DNA of 64,000 nucleotides. It comes from Pegoplata infirma (taxonomy: Eukaryota > Arthropoda > Insecta > Diptera > Anthomyiidae). Location: contig OY992537.1 of the NCBI GenBank assembly GCA_963921195.1, positions 174,237,021 through 174,301,020 on the forward strand. The letters are read 5' to 3'. Each line of letters opens with the position of its first letter. Position 1 is the first letter of the stretch. Under the pieces are notes generated by a model. It saw nothing but the letters and a program-made list of their open reading frames with translations, was not told the origin of the DNA and did no database searches. Made by a program: the position numbers and the translations under genes. Shown in pieces: positions 45,250-57,736 of the stretch.

Positions 45250-47309
45250 TACTTTTTCGATATTCCGTTTTTAAACGGGGTAAAAAATTGTGCTTTTAAT
45301 ATTTACTAAAAAAACACTTGGAATTGAGGATTCTTCGATGAAAAAACCTTCTGGTAAAAGTACCTGAATAATAATCCTAGATACTTTAAATTTGGAATGT
45401 AGGATCCCTTATTGAAAAAAAAACTGAAAAAAGTACTTTTTGTAAATTCCATTTCTAAAGGTGTAAAAAAGTGTACTTTTGGTACTTTTTATATTTCTAA
45501 GGGTCGCAAAAGTTTAAAAAACTGTACTTTTTATATATCCCGAAATAATGATGTTAGACACTTGAAATCAGGAATGAGGGATCCTTCAGTGAAAAGCAAA
45601 AACATTCTGGAAAAAGCACTTTTGGAAATTCCTTTCTAAAATTTGCAAAATTGTACTTTTGGTACTTTTCATATTTCCTGAAATAATTGCTCCTGAAACT
45701 TGAAACTAGGAATGTAGGATTCTTCGGTGAAAAAAAAACATATTGAAAAAAATACTTTGGAATGCAGAATCTATTGGTAAAAAAATTTCATACAAAAAGT
45801 ACTTTTTTTAAATTCCGTTTTTAAACTGGGTAAAAAATTGTACTTTTTATATTTACTAAAAAAAACATTTGGAATTTAGGATTCTTCGGTGAAAAAACAT
45901 TCTGGTAAAAGTACCTGAATAATGATCCTAGATACTTTAAATTTGGAATGTAGGATCCTTCAGTGAAAAAATAAACATTCTGAAAAAAGTACTTTTTGTA
46001 AATTCCGATTCTAAAGGGTTAAAAAGTGTACTTTTGGTACTTTTTATATTTCTAAGGGTCGTAAAAGTGGTAAAAAACAGAACTTTTTGGCAGTTTTTAT
46101 ATATTCCGAAATAATGATATTAGACACTTGAAATCCGGAATAAAGGATCCTTCAATGAAAAAAAAAACATTCTGGAAAAAGCACTTTTGGAAATTCCGTT
46201 TCTAAAAGGTGCAAAATTGTACTTTTGGTACTTCTTATATTTCCTGAAATAATTGTCCCAGAAACTTAAAATTAGGAATGTAGGATCCTTCGGTGAAAAA
46301 AACATTCTGGAAACAAATACTTTTTGAAAATTCCGTTCCTAAGGGGGTAAAAAACTGTACTTTTCGTACTTTTTAAATTTTCTGAAATAAAAGTTTTAGA
46401 AACTTGATATTTTGGAATACCGGATCCATTGTTTTAAACGGATCCATTGTTTTTTCGATATTCCGTTTTTAAACGGGGTAAAAAATTGTGCTTTTAATAT
46501 TTACTAAAAAAAAACACTTGGAATTGAGGATTCTTCGATGAAAAAACCTTCTGGTAAAAGTACCTGAATAATAATCCTAGATACTTTGAATTTGGAATGT
46601 AGGATCCCTTATTGAAAAAAAAACCTGAAAAAAGTACTTTTTGTAAATTCCATTTCTAAAGGGGTAAAAAAGTGTACTTTTGGTACTTTTTATATTTCTA
46701 AGGGTCGTAAAAGTTTAAAAACTGTACTTTTTATATATCCCGAAATAATGATATTAGACACTTGAAATCAGGAATGAGGGATCCTTCAGTGAAAAAAAAA
46801 ACATTCTGGAAAAAGCACTTTTGGAAATTCCTTTCTAAAATGTGCAAAATTGTACTTTTGGTACTTTTCATATTTCCTGAAATAATTGCTCCTGAAACTT
46901 GAAACTAGGAATGTAGGATTCTTCGGTGAAAAAAACATATCGAAAAAAATACTTTGGAATGCAGAATCTATTGGTAAAAAAATTTCATACAAAAAGTACT
47001 TTTTTTAAATTCCGTTTTTAAACGGGGTAAAAAATTGTACTTTTTATATTTACTAAAAAAAACATTTGGAATTTAGGATTCTTCGGTGAAAAAACATTCT
47101 GGTAAAAGTACCTGAATAATGATCCTAGATTCTTTAAATATGGAATGTAGGATCCTTCGGTGAAAAATAAACATTCTGAAAAAAGTACTTTTTGTAAATT
47201 CCGTTTCTAAAGGGTTAAAAAGTGTACTTTTGGTACCTTTTATATTTCTTAAAAGTGGTAAAAAACATTAATTTTTGGCAGTTTTTATATATTCCGAAAT
47301 AATGATATT
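45250..47309 (+). repeat. Higher-order repeat, period about 1,198 bp
   Basis: Monomer variants recur in the same order at a fixed offset: 45329/46526, 45402/46600, 45578/46780, 45713/46912, 45876/47078, 45951/47149. One full higher-order unit and about 70% of a second are present. The two copies are far more alike than neighbouring monomers, so a nine-monomer block was duplicated as a whole. Confidence 0.88.
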
Positions 47310-47440
47310 TGAAAAATTAGCTGCTAACTGCCGATTTAACGGAGCCTTATGTCAAAATTTGTATGAAAAAGCAAAATTTAACGGAGAGTTATTTTATAAC
47401 GAAGCATTGAGCAATCCAGCCTTAAAGATCCACAATTATA

Positions 47441-47947
47441 CACAGAAAAAAATAAAAAAAAATTATATTCGTAGATTTAATTAAAAAATTAATTAATTTC
47501 GGACCAATCACTAAAATGCGCATTTAATTAAAAATATTTATATGTCGTTAATTAAAAATAAATGGATATTTAGTTAATTAAAACTTAATACTATAAATTA
47601 AAAAAATTAATTAAAATTAAAAAAAAAATCGAATTTTAATTATATAAATTAAGAGTTTAATTAAAAACAATTTGGAAACAAATTAAAATTCTAATTAAAT
47701 AAATAAAAAAAAAATATTTTTTAACAAATAAATAATTAAAAAAAAAACTTTTTTGAAATAAAAACTTAAAAAAAATATTTTTTCAAACCTTACCAAATAT
47801 ATTTATGCCATAAGGACATAGTCAGTGAGACAATTTTATAAAGTTAGGTATAAACCTTTTATATACATACAAATAAAACTATAAACAAAATGAGAATTCA
47901 AAAATCTATATGAGAAAAAAAAACTTTCAACAAACTGTTTATACCTA
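47441..47947. repeat. TTAATTA-rich element end
   Basis: It begins TACACAGAAAAAAATAAAA and is dominated by AATTAATTAAAA-type sequence. The same type of end and interior makes the short element at 57737-57977; here the right end was not found. Confidence 0.5.
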
Positions 47948-48417
47948 CACTCAGAAAAAAAAAAACTAACTAAAAAACGGGAAAATTAACTACATCCAAG
48001 GAAAATTGATAATGATTTAGCTCCATTGCCATGTATTCGTACTTTTTAGTCCATATTTTTCTTAAAAATAAGGACCAATTTGAACTAGAAAGTGGCAAAA
48101 AGTTTCCCATTTTTTGTTTAAAAAGACATTTCTGATAAGGACATTTTTCCTAAAAATTAGTTAATTTCATATTTTTTATTGGTTTATTTATAGAATAGCA
48201 TGTAAATACACACAGAATTCTCAATATGTGCATTTTTTATTATAAATATAAAAAAACGTTTGTTTCTTATAGTCAAGTAATAAATTTCATTAGTATTTAT
48301 AGTTAAATTACAACAAAGACTTTTGTGGTTATTCACAAAGCCTAAAATATATTTAAAGTAGGTTTATTTGACAGATATTGCAGGAACTTTGTCTTTAACG
48401 TTTGTTCCCAGGTTATC

Positions 48418-51400
48418 CACTGTGGGCCAGGATTTCCATTTTTCGGCCAATAAGGTCTGTAAGGCAACACATATTTAAAAATATTTTTTCAGAATGTCGA
48501 CATCTTAAATTTTGTTCATCTTTAATATCTTTTTATTGTAGCTAAAATTATTTTTTTTTGCATGAGGTTAAAATCAAAGTTTGAGATTTTTTATATTTTT
48601 TACTTATGACACAAATATTTTTTTTGTGTACTTCAACACAATATTTTTCAAATTTTTTGCGAAGTTCTCCCAAAGACATATCTGTTTGTCCAACACATGA
48701 GATAAACTGCCAAAAAGTAAGCTATAAGTATATATTTTTTTAAATAAATTATAAAATTCATGCTTTTGTTGAAATCCGCCTTTTTTCAACACCAAAGTCC
48801 AAAAAAGTCCAAACGATATTGGCAAACTACGATCTGTCTCTGACAATGTATTCTATTCACATTTTTGCGACCCTGTGCGACCGTTCATAACCTTTTGACA
48901 TAGAGGCAATAAACTAAAATATGACGTTTAGACATGCCCTAAAATGGAACTTCAAAATTTTTTTGAAATTTTTGTTTCTATTGATTTTTAATAAAAAATT
49001 TCCCACTTTGACAACATTGGCGTGATAACTGGATTAGTGAATTTTGACTCACGTTGACTCACGCAAAAAAAAACAAAATTTACTCAATCGTTTTTTTCTC
49101 ACACTTACTCACTATTTACGTGAGTAAACAAAATACCGCTCACGTGTGACTCACGCTCACGCGTAACTCACGCTTAACATTTAAAACACGAAAAAAATTG
49201 TAAAAACTGAATCAAGGCAATTAAATAATTTTGACTCACTCAAAAAAATGGCTCTCACTACGAATCACTCCCGAAAAAAATATCTCACTCACTTATCACT
49301 CACGATCGAAAAATTTGAATCACGCTCACTTTAGATCACGCGTAATTCACTGGCCAGCGTCCATTAAGCGGGCATGTTTTGGCGATAGCGTTTAAAATAA
49401 TTTGTATGAAATTGTAAGCTAGTTTCATTATTTGTACATTAAGGAGAGCAAATGATTATTTGAAATAAAAAAGTGCTGTCTTAAATGTGCCACTGAATAT
49501 ATGAACTTTTTGGCGCATTTTAAAGAGAAATATTTTATTAACATCTTCTGATAAAAGCAAAAAGAGGGATTTATTAAAACTTAGGAAAGTAAACATTGTA
49601 CATTTTTTTAAAAAAGCTGGGTCCTAAATTTTGGATCCGCCATTTTGATTTAAAAAAATCTGAGTTCGTATTCGTGTTGCGCAAACAGTGATACTAGTGA
49701 TATTTTGAAACATTAATCCATACTTTTAATGTCTTGTCCGCCATATTGGATCCGCTATTTTAAATATTTGGCATCCGAAAAACCATCAAATCAGACAACA
49801 TAGAAAAAAACTTAGGCCTCTGTTCTGTCTTTCACAACTTTTCAATTCACATGAAAATTTCCGAATCACATGAAATCAAGTTAAGTGTTTTCTTGATCAT
49901 GTTTTCATTCGAAGTTGAAATCGAATAATTTAAATTTAAAAAATTATACGGAAAAAAGTGCATTCGGATTTCTACGATTCAAAAAGCATTTGATTCAAAC
50001 GTTCGTCCTTTTTTATACCAATGCAATAAAAAAAAAGTTTTTCCAAAAAAAGTGCATTTTTGATGCAAATGCAATTTTTGGATGCATTTTTCAAAACTTT
50101 CTCCCCCTTCAATTTTTTTGAAACCTGCATAATTCGAAAATATGGCATTTTTTACACAAAATTGAGTACCGTTTTTTTTGTGACAGCGTTTCAAAAAATT
50201 TTCGTGATTTTTTTAAAACTACTTGATTTTTTCCATATAAAAAATCAATTTAATGTTTATTTTGCAATTTTATCAAAAAAGTATGTAACTTTAAAAAGCC
50301 ATTTCTTCGAAAGTATCTATCGGATTTCTACGACTCAAAAAGCATTCGATTTAACTGATTATCCGTTTTTATACCAATGCACTAACAAAAAATATTTTTT
50401 TAAAAAAGTGCATTTTTGATGCAAATGCATTTTTTTGATGCATTTTTTAAAACTTTCTCCCCCTTCAATTTGTTTGAAACCTGCATAAATCGAAAATATT
50501 GCATTTTTTACATAAAATTGGATACATTTTTTTTTGTGACGCCGTTTCACAAATTTTTCGTGATTTTTTTAAAAAATGCTTATTTAGTTTTTCCTTAGAC
50601 TAAAATTTTTTTTTGTTATTTTATGAATTTTATGAAAAAATTGTATGGAAAAACCAATAAGGTATTTTTAAAAAAATTACAAAATTTTTACGAAACTCCG
50701 TCACAAAAAAAGCGGTACGCAATTTTGTGTAAAAAATGCTATATTTTCGATTTATGTAGGTTTAAAAAAAATTGAAGGGGGAGAAAGTTTTAAAAAATGC
50801 ATCCAAAAAATGCATTTGCATCAAAAATGCACTTTTTTAAAAAAATATTTTTTTTTATTACATTAATATAAAGTAAGACTATCGTCTGAATCGAATGCTT
50901 TTTGAATTGAAGAAATCCGATAGATACTTCCGAAGATATGGCTATTCAAAATAGCATACTTTTTTGATTTTTTCAATTTTTGAAGAAAATTAAATTCGCG
51001 AAAAAATCGCGATTTTTTTTAAATATAAAAAACTGAAAATGGATATGTTTAATTGGCTCTATAGAGCACATGTGTACAAAAAATTAGATAAATTTGAAGA
51101 CCCTCGGTCAGATTTTATAAAATCTTTGCTGGATTTCATGATATGCATCATATATGAACATACATGGTCATTTTCACCCGGGATCCCAAAAACCATTAAA
51201 ATCGAAGTTTTTGGCCAAATAGACAATATATAAAAAATCGTAAATTTAAATTTGTTGCCATATTGGATCCGCCATTTTGAATTTTAAAAGTCTGAGCACA
51301 TATTCGTTTTTTACAACCCCTAATACATCGACAATTATTACATTAAATACAATAAACAAAGAATTAAAAAATCATGTCCTCCATTTTGTATCCGCCATTT

Positions 51401-51527
51401 TGAATTATGAAATTTTTTTTACAGAATCGTGATCAGCGACCCTTTAACACTTACATGTAATACTTTTTTGACTTATAGGTTAAGCGGTCTATTTATGGCC
51501 AAAATTCAGGGATGCTGGCCCACAGTG
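48418..51527. mobile_element. Second Transib-like element, CACTGTGGGCCAG ends
   Basis: It matches 29283-31295 nearly end to end: tips CACTGTGGGCCAGGATTTCC and, inverted, CACTGTGGGCCAGCATCCCT, the TGACTCACG-rich block (49030-49360) and remnants of the ~120-bp array (49620-49770; 51250-51410). The flanking 5-mers (TTATC and CTATG) are not a clean duplication. A 1.4-kb foldback (49815-51190) replaces part of the ~120-bp array. Confidence 0.82.
49815..51190. mobile_element. Foldback insertion: two direct and one inverted copy of a ~350-bp block
   Basis: The block (tcggatttctacga(t/c)tcaaaa, gtgcatttttgatgcaaatg, cattttttaaaactttctcc, ttgtgacgccgtttc) occurs directly at about 49960 and 50316 (offset 356) and inverted at 50690-50960. 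Arms of about 270 bp around a ~100-bp loop would form a hairpin. Left sequence ggcctctgttctgtctttca may be the outer end; no target duplication was found. Confidence 0.7.
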
Positions 51528-51930
51528 CTATGGGAAAACACGCCAAAGCCAAGGCCTTTGTTGTGATTAAAATAATATTTTTTCCTAACACATACATGTG
51601 TAGAAAAAAATGTAAACATTAAATTTATTACTTGTTATACAAGATCAAACTCTTTTTTTCATATACATTAAATAATAAACAAAATGTGAACTACATAAGC
51701 AAACATGAAAAAAAAAATAAATCAACAAATCAACTTCAAGTTATGAAAAATTTACTGAACTTGTGGAAAAAAATTCCTTAAATTAAAGAAGGTAAATATA
51801 ATGAACTAACTGGTAGTAAATTACGTCCTAAAACTGAACTTTTTGAACTAAATTTTGTTTTTAGAAATATGTCTTAAAAATGAAGATTATTTTTCAATTA
51901 TTTAGGGAAAATATCTTTGGCGGTAAGAAC

Positions 51931-53082
51931 TAGGGATGCCAAACGGGATTGACATTTACAAATCCCGGGATTCGGGATTTTTAAATCCTAATCCCGGGAT
52001 TCCGGGATTTTTCGGGATTTTTCGGGATCCCGGGATTTTTCGGGATTTCGGGATTTTTCGGGGTTTCGGGATTTATTAAAATTAAGCTGTTTTACGTTAT
52101 ATTTTTAATATTTTTTTTTATAATTAAATATTCAATAAATTCATCACTATTGAATAATTACCGTAAAGTTTTACATATTTAGCACAGAAAATAGAAAAAT
52201 TAGGATCAGTTATGACCGATTTGAATAGATTAGCGAGGGAAGTCCCCCAATATCCTCTGCCGATACAAAATTTGTATTAATTGTCGTATTGATAGGCGAA
52301 TCACATTTTCACAGTTTCCTTCCCTTTGCGATAAATGTTTACAAATGCGTTTATTACGCTAAAAAACAGAATTTTATCATTATTTATATTATTTTTTATA
52401 TCCACGCTCACAAAAATTGCGGGACAAGAAAAATTTTTAAAAACGTGTCATTTGTTAAAAAATTGTGGGTTTCAGAGGCTGTTTTGGTTCTTCAAGGGAA
52501 AAATTTTCCCCCTCATCCGCTTTTGCTCATTTACGAGCTTAAACTATTAAAAAGAAACTTTACGGGTGGATTACTTAATGGTCCCTTATAAAGTTTCAAA
52601 AAAAGTGAAAAAATCTTTCACTTTGTTCGGAATTTTCTAATTTTTAAGTCAAAAAAGAAAGACATTGCCCTGCAGGTATTGCATTGACCCTAAAAGGTAT
52701 CAATTCTGACTCCGACAATTTTTTAATTCGAATATAGGAAAATTTGATCCACTCTTTTGTATATTAAGTAAAACTGCCTAAAAATTGAATTGTACTCCAA
52801 AAGAGTAAGAGAAATTAAGTCCAACATGCCTCATTGGACATATATTTCAAACACCATTCAAACGATATCCATTTTGTCACCATCGGACAACAAATACTGA
52901 AGAAATAGTAAATTTTGAATACAAAATTTGACAAAAAAATCCCGAAATCCCGGGATTTATCAATCCCGGAAAATCCCGAAAAATCCCGGGATTGAAAAAA
53001 ATAAATCCCGGGATTCGGGGTTTTGTCAATCCCGAAAAATCCCGGGATTTCGGGATTCGGGATTTCCCGTTTGGCATCCCTA
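51931..53082. mobile_element. hAT MITE, TAGGGATGCCAAACGGGA ends, CGGGATTTTT repeats
   Basis: An exact 8-bp duplication GTAAGAAC (51923-51930; 53083-53090) flanks perfect 18-bp tips TAGGGATGCCAAACGGGA. Subterminal regions are runs of TCGGGATTTTTCGGGATT and the complement. The interior (52289-52560) is a fragment of the calyptrate repeat also found at 2370-2690, so the MITE picked up or was built around that sequence. No transposase. Confidence 0.97.
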
Positions 53083-54560
53083 GTAAGAACTTCTTCCATG
53101 TATTAGGGAATTCCATTTAAGGAAAATTATGGCTTATTTAACAGTCCAAGAACTAAAATTTTTTCCTAAAAGTTGGGAAAATTTCCCAAATTTTAGTTAA
53201 ATTTAACTAAATTGTGGGAAAATTTATAAACTACTAGCTGTTTTGCACCCGGCGTTGCCCGGGTTGAAAAAATATTATTGTAAATGAATGAGTTTTTTAT
53301 TAGCATACTGCTCAATGACTTTTCACTGGTTTATGGGTTGAGCGATTTTTTTTTTATTTCGCTTAGCGTCAGGGTTTAAAACAGTTACCATTTAGCGTAA
53401 ATATTAGCACGACAAAATATTGGACGTTTGGGTTCCTTTTTGACTTGAAAGGCGAAAAGCTCCGAACAAAGTGAAAAACTTTTTATTTTTTACTGAAGAT
53501 ATTAGTTGTAAGTTGTTCATCGGTAAAAAAAGTGTTTCGAAATGTCAATTAATTTGTAGCGAAAATTTGACAGTCATAAGTTTGGTTATGTTTCGCGCAT
53601 CAGTAAACAAAAAATAAGCGTTATAATGGAACAGGTAGAAAAAACGTTCAGTACATTGCAAAAGGCGTGGCATTACACCCCCTTGTCCGATCGCCCGTTA
53701 ATGCAGACTAAAGTTCCCGCCTCGGTTGTACTATCTGTGGAGAAAGTTTTGTTAAAATCTGTTTAGTCGTTTAAAGCTACGTTCACAATTTCAGAGTCAA
53801 TCCAATCCGTGGCACAGATTGAAATGTTAACTGTGCAAAATGCAGATTAGAGTTCTGTCAGATTCTAAATGTCATTTTACTTACACTTCTCAGAATTTCA
53901 CAAAATCACAAAATTAAAATTGGCGCACTTAATTAATTTATTTATTTAAATCTATTTTTTTTAAATATTTTTTTTTATCAAAACTTTATAAAAATTATTT
54001 ATATTTGTTTTGTTTTTTATATGTTTTTAATGAAATTTTTAGATATGGAACTTTCACAGAGCTGTATTTTTTCTCTGTTAACGGTTAACATAGGCTAACA
54101 GAGTCTAACAGAGCAGATTGGAAACTTCAGAGTAGAACATGTTTGACTCTGAAGTGAATTGAAAAATGTAGTCAAATTCAAAAATATGAAAGTGCAATAG
54201 GGAAAGGTATAAAATTTTTTACAGATTGGAGTATTCCAATATTGTTATTGCGGCTAAAGAGTGATTACGGAACAGGCAGAAAAACTATGGCATATAGTTC
54301 CGCATCTTATATGGCATATAGTTGCGAAACAGGAAAAAATATTTTTTTATTTAATACAAAGGATGGCGGCATTTTAAGCCCCTTTGCCCGATTGCTTCGG
54401 TTAGTACTATATGTGGTGAAAATTTCATGAAAATCGGTTCAGCCGTTTTGCCCTGATTGAGGAACAGACATGTGTCTGTGATTAAAGTTTTATTAAAATC
54501 GGTTTAGTCCTTTAAGCATGATTACGGAACATGATGAAAAAACTTTCAGTATAGTACAAA

Positions 54561-55367
54561 CCCAGCAGAAATAAATCGAGATTTTGGCGACACAGCATCT
54601 GTTTATAGCATACCGTAGCGCATCCAAAGAGCGCTCTTGGGGATGCAGTAAAAGGAAGGGGAAAAAATTTTAATTTTTTTTTAAGATTTTTTATATAAAA
54701 CTTATAATGTGTAATTATTTTTTGATAAAATTTTACACTTGCTTTCCTTTTTAATATTTTTAACACTTTTTGAATAAAAAAACATGAGTTTTAGACAAAG
54801 ACACATGATTTGACTGCATCATTATTGCGCATTAATCAGCGCTGAAAAGAGCGCTTCAATCATAGCATCTTTGACCGCTGTTCCCAAAAAAAATCCCATA
54901 AAAAATGTGAAAATGAAAATTTCCGATATTTTTTTGATGTTCACTTCCGATTTTTTTTTTTTCATTTTGTTTCACATAAATAAAGTTTTGTAAAGTAAAA
55001 CGAATGAATTTTTTTGTTATATTTTTTTAAATTTTAGTTATTTGATTTCAACTTTGAATTTACAGCATCTTTATTCTGCTTAAATCAGCTCTACAAAGAT
55101 ACATGAATTCACTGCATCTTTAATCTGCTTAAATCAGCGCTAAAAAGATACATGAATTTACAGCATCTTTATTCTGCTTAAATCAGCGCTCTAAAGACAC
55201 GTGATTTCAGTACATCTAAAGAGCGCTGTTTATGTGTATCCAACTAGCGCTCTAAAGTGGGACATCGCCTTAGGGAATCATGCATGAATTCAGCGCAATT
55301 GGATGCGCTCCTTTACTCAAGTTCCCCTTCCAAAAGCTGCTGAACGTTCAGCAAAATTTCTGCTGGG
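54561..55367. mobile_element. CCCAGC-ended MITE (copy E)
   Basis: CCCAGCAGAAATAAATCG and, inverted, CCCAGCAGAAATTTTGCTGA bound 807 bp, with AA outside both ends; joining the flanks restores the host tacaaaggg. Near the right side a ~59-bp block (gcatctttattctgcttaaa, tcagcgctctaaagacac) is repeated about three times, and GAGCGCTCTT/AGCGCT palindromes are frequent. Confidence 0.85.
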
Positions 55368-55896
55368 AAGGGAATTATAAGTATGTCGTCACCCAAAATG
55401 CAAAAGGCCCTAACTAACATTTTATTAATTTTACAGGAAAAGCAAAAAACAGTACTGAACGATATTTTAAATTTGTTAATAACTTTGTTGTTTTTTAATG
55501 AATTTGGCAAAAATTTTGTGTCGACGTTCTTTTAATAAATATGAATCAAAATAAATAAAAAAAAGATTAAAAAAGTTTTTTGTTTAGTTAGGTCCATTGG
55601 CGATTGCCCAATACACGTGTTTTTTAATTTTGGCTATAAAATCGCTATTTTTTATTATGCAGCCCTATGTTGATTAAATAATCCAGAACCAATAAAAAAA
55701 CTGATTTTGAATTTTTTGTTAGTTAGGCCTTTTGCATTTTAGGTGACGATATGCCCCTTTGTCCAAACGTGATCTATTGTGGCTCATAGTTTTTGCCTAG
55801 GTTAATACTGTCTGTTGTGAAAATATCATAAAAATCGGTTCAGCCGTTTAAGCGTGATTTCGGAAAAGGCAGAAATATCGGTTAATAAAATACAAA

Positions 55897-57592
55897 GGGG
55901 TGTGGCATTTTCCGCCCGTTTACCCAAACGCGATCTATTGTGGTTCATAGTTTACTCCTCGGTCAGTACTATGTGTGGTAAAAATTTCATTAAAATTAGT
56001 TCAGCCGTTTATGCTTGAACACGAAACGGGCAGAAATAAATTTTAATTTAATACAAAGGGGCGTGGCATTTTACGCCCCATTTTTCCATCGCCCACTATG
56101 GTGGCTCATAGTTTTCGCCTCGGTTAATACTATCTGTGATGAAAATTTCAAAATTTTCAAAATTTCGGAAAAGGGAGAAATAACTTTCAATGCAATACAA
56201 AGGGGCGTGGCATTTTACGACCCCTTTTCGATCTCCTTCTATTATGGCCATAGTTTCAGTCTCGGTCAGTGCTATCAGTGGTAAAAATTTCATTAAAATC
56301 GGTTTAGCCGTTTATGCGTTATTACGGAAAAGGAAAAATAAAGTTCCATAAATTAAAAAGGGGCGTGGCATTTTACGTCCCTTTTTCCGATCGCGGTCGC
56401 TTATAGCCTATAGTTTCCGCCTCGGTTAGTACTATCTGTGGTGAAAATTTCATGAAAATCGGTTTAGCCGTTCTCCCCTGATTGCGGAACAGACAGACAG
56501 ACAAACCAACACTCAGATTTATAATATTAATAGGGATTAAATTGGTTCAATTGATACAACCAATGGTAATGGAAAAAATTTCATTGCCGTTGACATCAAT
56601 TAAATGGTAATTAAACCATTAATTAAATTGGTCCCTTTAATTAATTAGTCCCATCTATGGTTTACATTAACCCACTTTTTATCATCATTCCTCTTAAGAA
56701 CACATTTTGTTTTTAATTGCCTCTAGTTTCCCTCGGTTAGCCCTATCTGTGGTGAAAATTTTAGGCAAACATAGTTTGTGTATAGTACAAAGGGCGTGGC
56801 ATTTTACGTCCATTTGTCCGATCGCGGATTTTTCTGGTCTATAGTAGTGGGTTAGTACTATATGTGATGAAAATTTAATGAAAATCGGTTCAGCCGTTTT
56901 TCCGTTATTGTGGGACAGGCAGATGTAGCTGTAGGATGGTACAAAGTGGCGTGGCATTTTACGCCTCTTTGTCCGATCGCGGTCGCTTACGGCCTAGAGT
57001 TCCCGCCATGGTTGTTACTATCTGTGGTGAAAATTTCATGAAAATCGGTTAAGTTGTCCTTTACTTATTGCAGGACAGGCAGATATAGATTTAGCATGGA
57101 ACAAAGGGGCGTGGCATTTTACGCCCCTTTTTCCGATTACGGTCGCATACAGCCTATAGTTCCCGCCTCGGTTATTACTATCTGTGGTGAAAATTTCATG
57201 AAAATCGGTTCAGCCGTTTTTCCGTTATTGCCGGTCAGGCAAATATAGCTTTAGCATGGTACAAAGGGGCGTGGCATTTTACGCCCCTTTTTCCGATCGA
57301 TCTCTTTAATGGCCTATAGTTACCGCCTCGGTTAGTACTATCTGTGGTGAAAATTTCATGAAAATCGGTTCAGCCGTTTTTGCGTTATTGCCAGACAGGC
57401 AGATACAGCTTTAGCATGGTACAAAGGGGCGTGGCATTTTACGCCCCTTTGTCCGATCGCGGTCGCTTATGGCCTATAGTTCCCGCCTCGGTTAGTACTA
57501 TCTGTGGTGAAAATTTCATGAAAATCGGTTAAGCCGTTCTGTACTTATTGCGGAACAGACAGACAGACAGACAGAAAGACAGACAGACAGAC
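55897..57592 (+). repeat. ~160-bp tandem with GGGGCGTGGCATTTTACGCC box
   Basis: The box recurs at 55897, 56054, 56204, 56357, 56785, 56945, 57104, 57264 and 57424, and in decayed form at 53665 and 54360. The last four are spaced 159-160 bp and nearly identical. Each unit also carries cgcctcggttagtactatct and aaatttcatgaaaatcggtt. The box forms a short stem, GGGGCGT ... ACGCCCC. Confidence 0.93.
57557..57592 (+). repeat. (GACA)n microsatellite
   Basis: About nine CAGA/GACA tetranucleotides with one interruption, at the 3' part of the GC-richer element. A shorter run sits at 56489-56500, after the previous full block. Confidence 0.9.
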
Positions 57593-57736
57593 AAACCAAC
57601 AATCAGATTTATAATATTAATAGGGATTTTTAAGGAAATTTTTTTAAAGTTTAAGTTAATTCTTTTTTTTTTTTTGAGTGTACTTCTGTATTTGCTTTTG
57701 TAAGTAAAACAATGCAAGAGATATACACATACTCGC

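Larger units (their letters stand above)
44130..47320 (+). repeat. ~135-bp tandem array with GTAGGATCCTTCGGTG box
   Basis: Landmarks ggatccttcggtgaaaa, aaagtactttttg, aattccgtttctaaa, gtgtacttttggtac and tttatatttcctgaaataat recur in fixed order about every 132-138 bp (for example 45578, 45713; 46142, 46280; 46780, 46912). About 22 monomers or part-monomers are present and quite diverged. There is no coding potential; short frames inside are translations of the monomer. Confidence 0.93.
53233..57626 (+). mobile_element. GC-richer dispersed element with 3' GACA repeats
   Basis: It begins actagctgttttgcacccgg, then cgttgcccgggtt and ends cagatttataatattaatag, then ggat, after a (GACA)n tract. 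Sequences with this start, with a gaaaatcggttcagccgt core and with this 3' end are widespread in insect genomes; I recall them as LINE- or Helitron-associated but cannot assign the class. Most of the body is a ~160-bp tandem (55897-57592). It contains MITE copy E (54561-55367). It lies inside the TA-flanked element at 47948-57680, and no transposase or RT frame is present. Confidence 0.7.
47948..57680. mobile_element. TA-flanked MITE expanded to 9.7 kb by three nested insertions
   Basis: Ends CACTCAGAAAAAAAAAAACT and, inverted, CACTCAAAAAAAAAAAAAGA have TA outside (47946-47947; 57681-57682). Host segments resume after each insertion in the order seen in the intact relative 59437-60516 (tttagctccattgccatg; aagaaatatgtcttaaaaat; ggcggtaagaac; ctaaaattttttcct; tttaactaaattgtggg). 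Subtracting 48418-51527 (3,110), 51931-53082 (1,152) and 53233-57626 (4,394) leaves 1,077 bp, against 1,080 bp for the intact relative. Confidence 0.9.

Noticed and set aside
44302..46992. Several 60-75-codon frames inside the 135-bp array
   Set aside because: They repeat the same peptide scraps (FFSPKDPTFL type) because they are the monomer read on the minus strand.
53233..57626. Helitron
   Set aside because: The 5' end is not TC and the 3' end is not CTRR with a preceding hairpin; the host junction does not show an A/T insertion point clearly.
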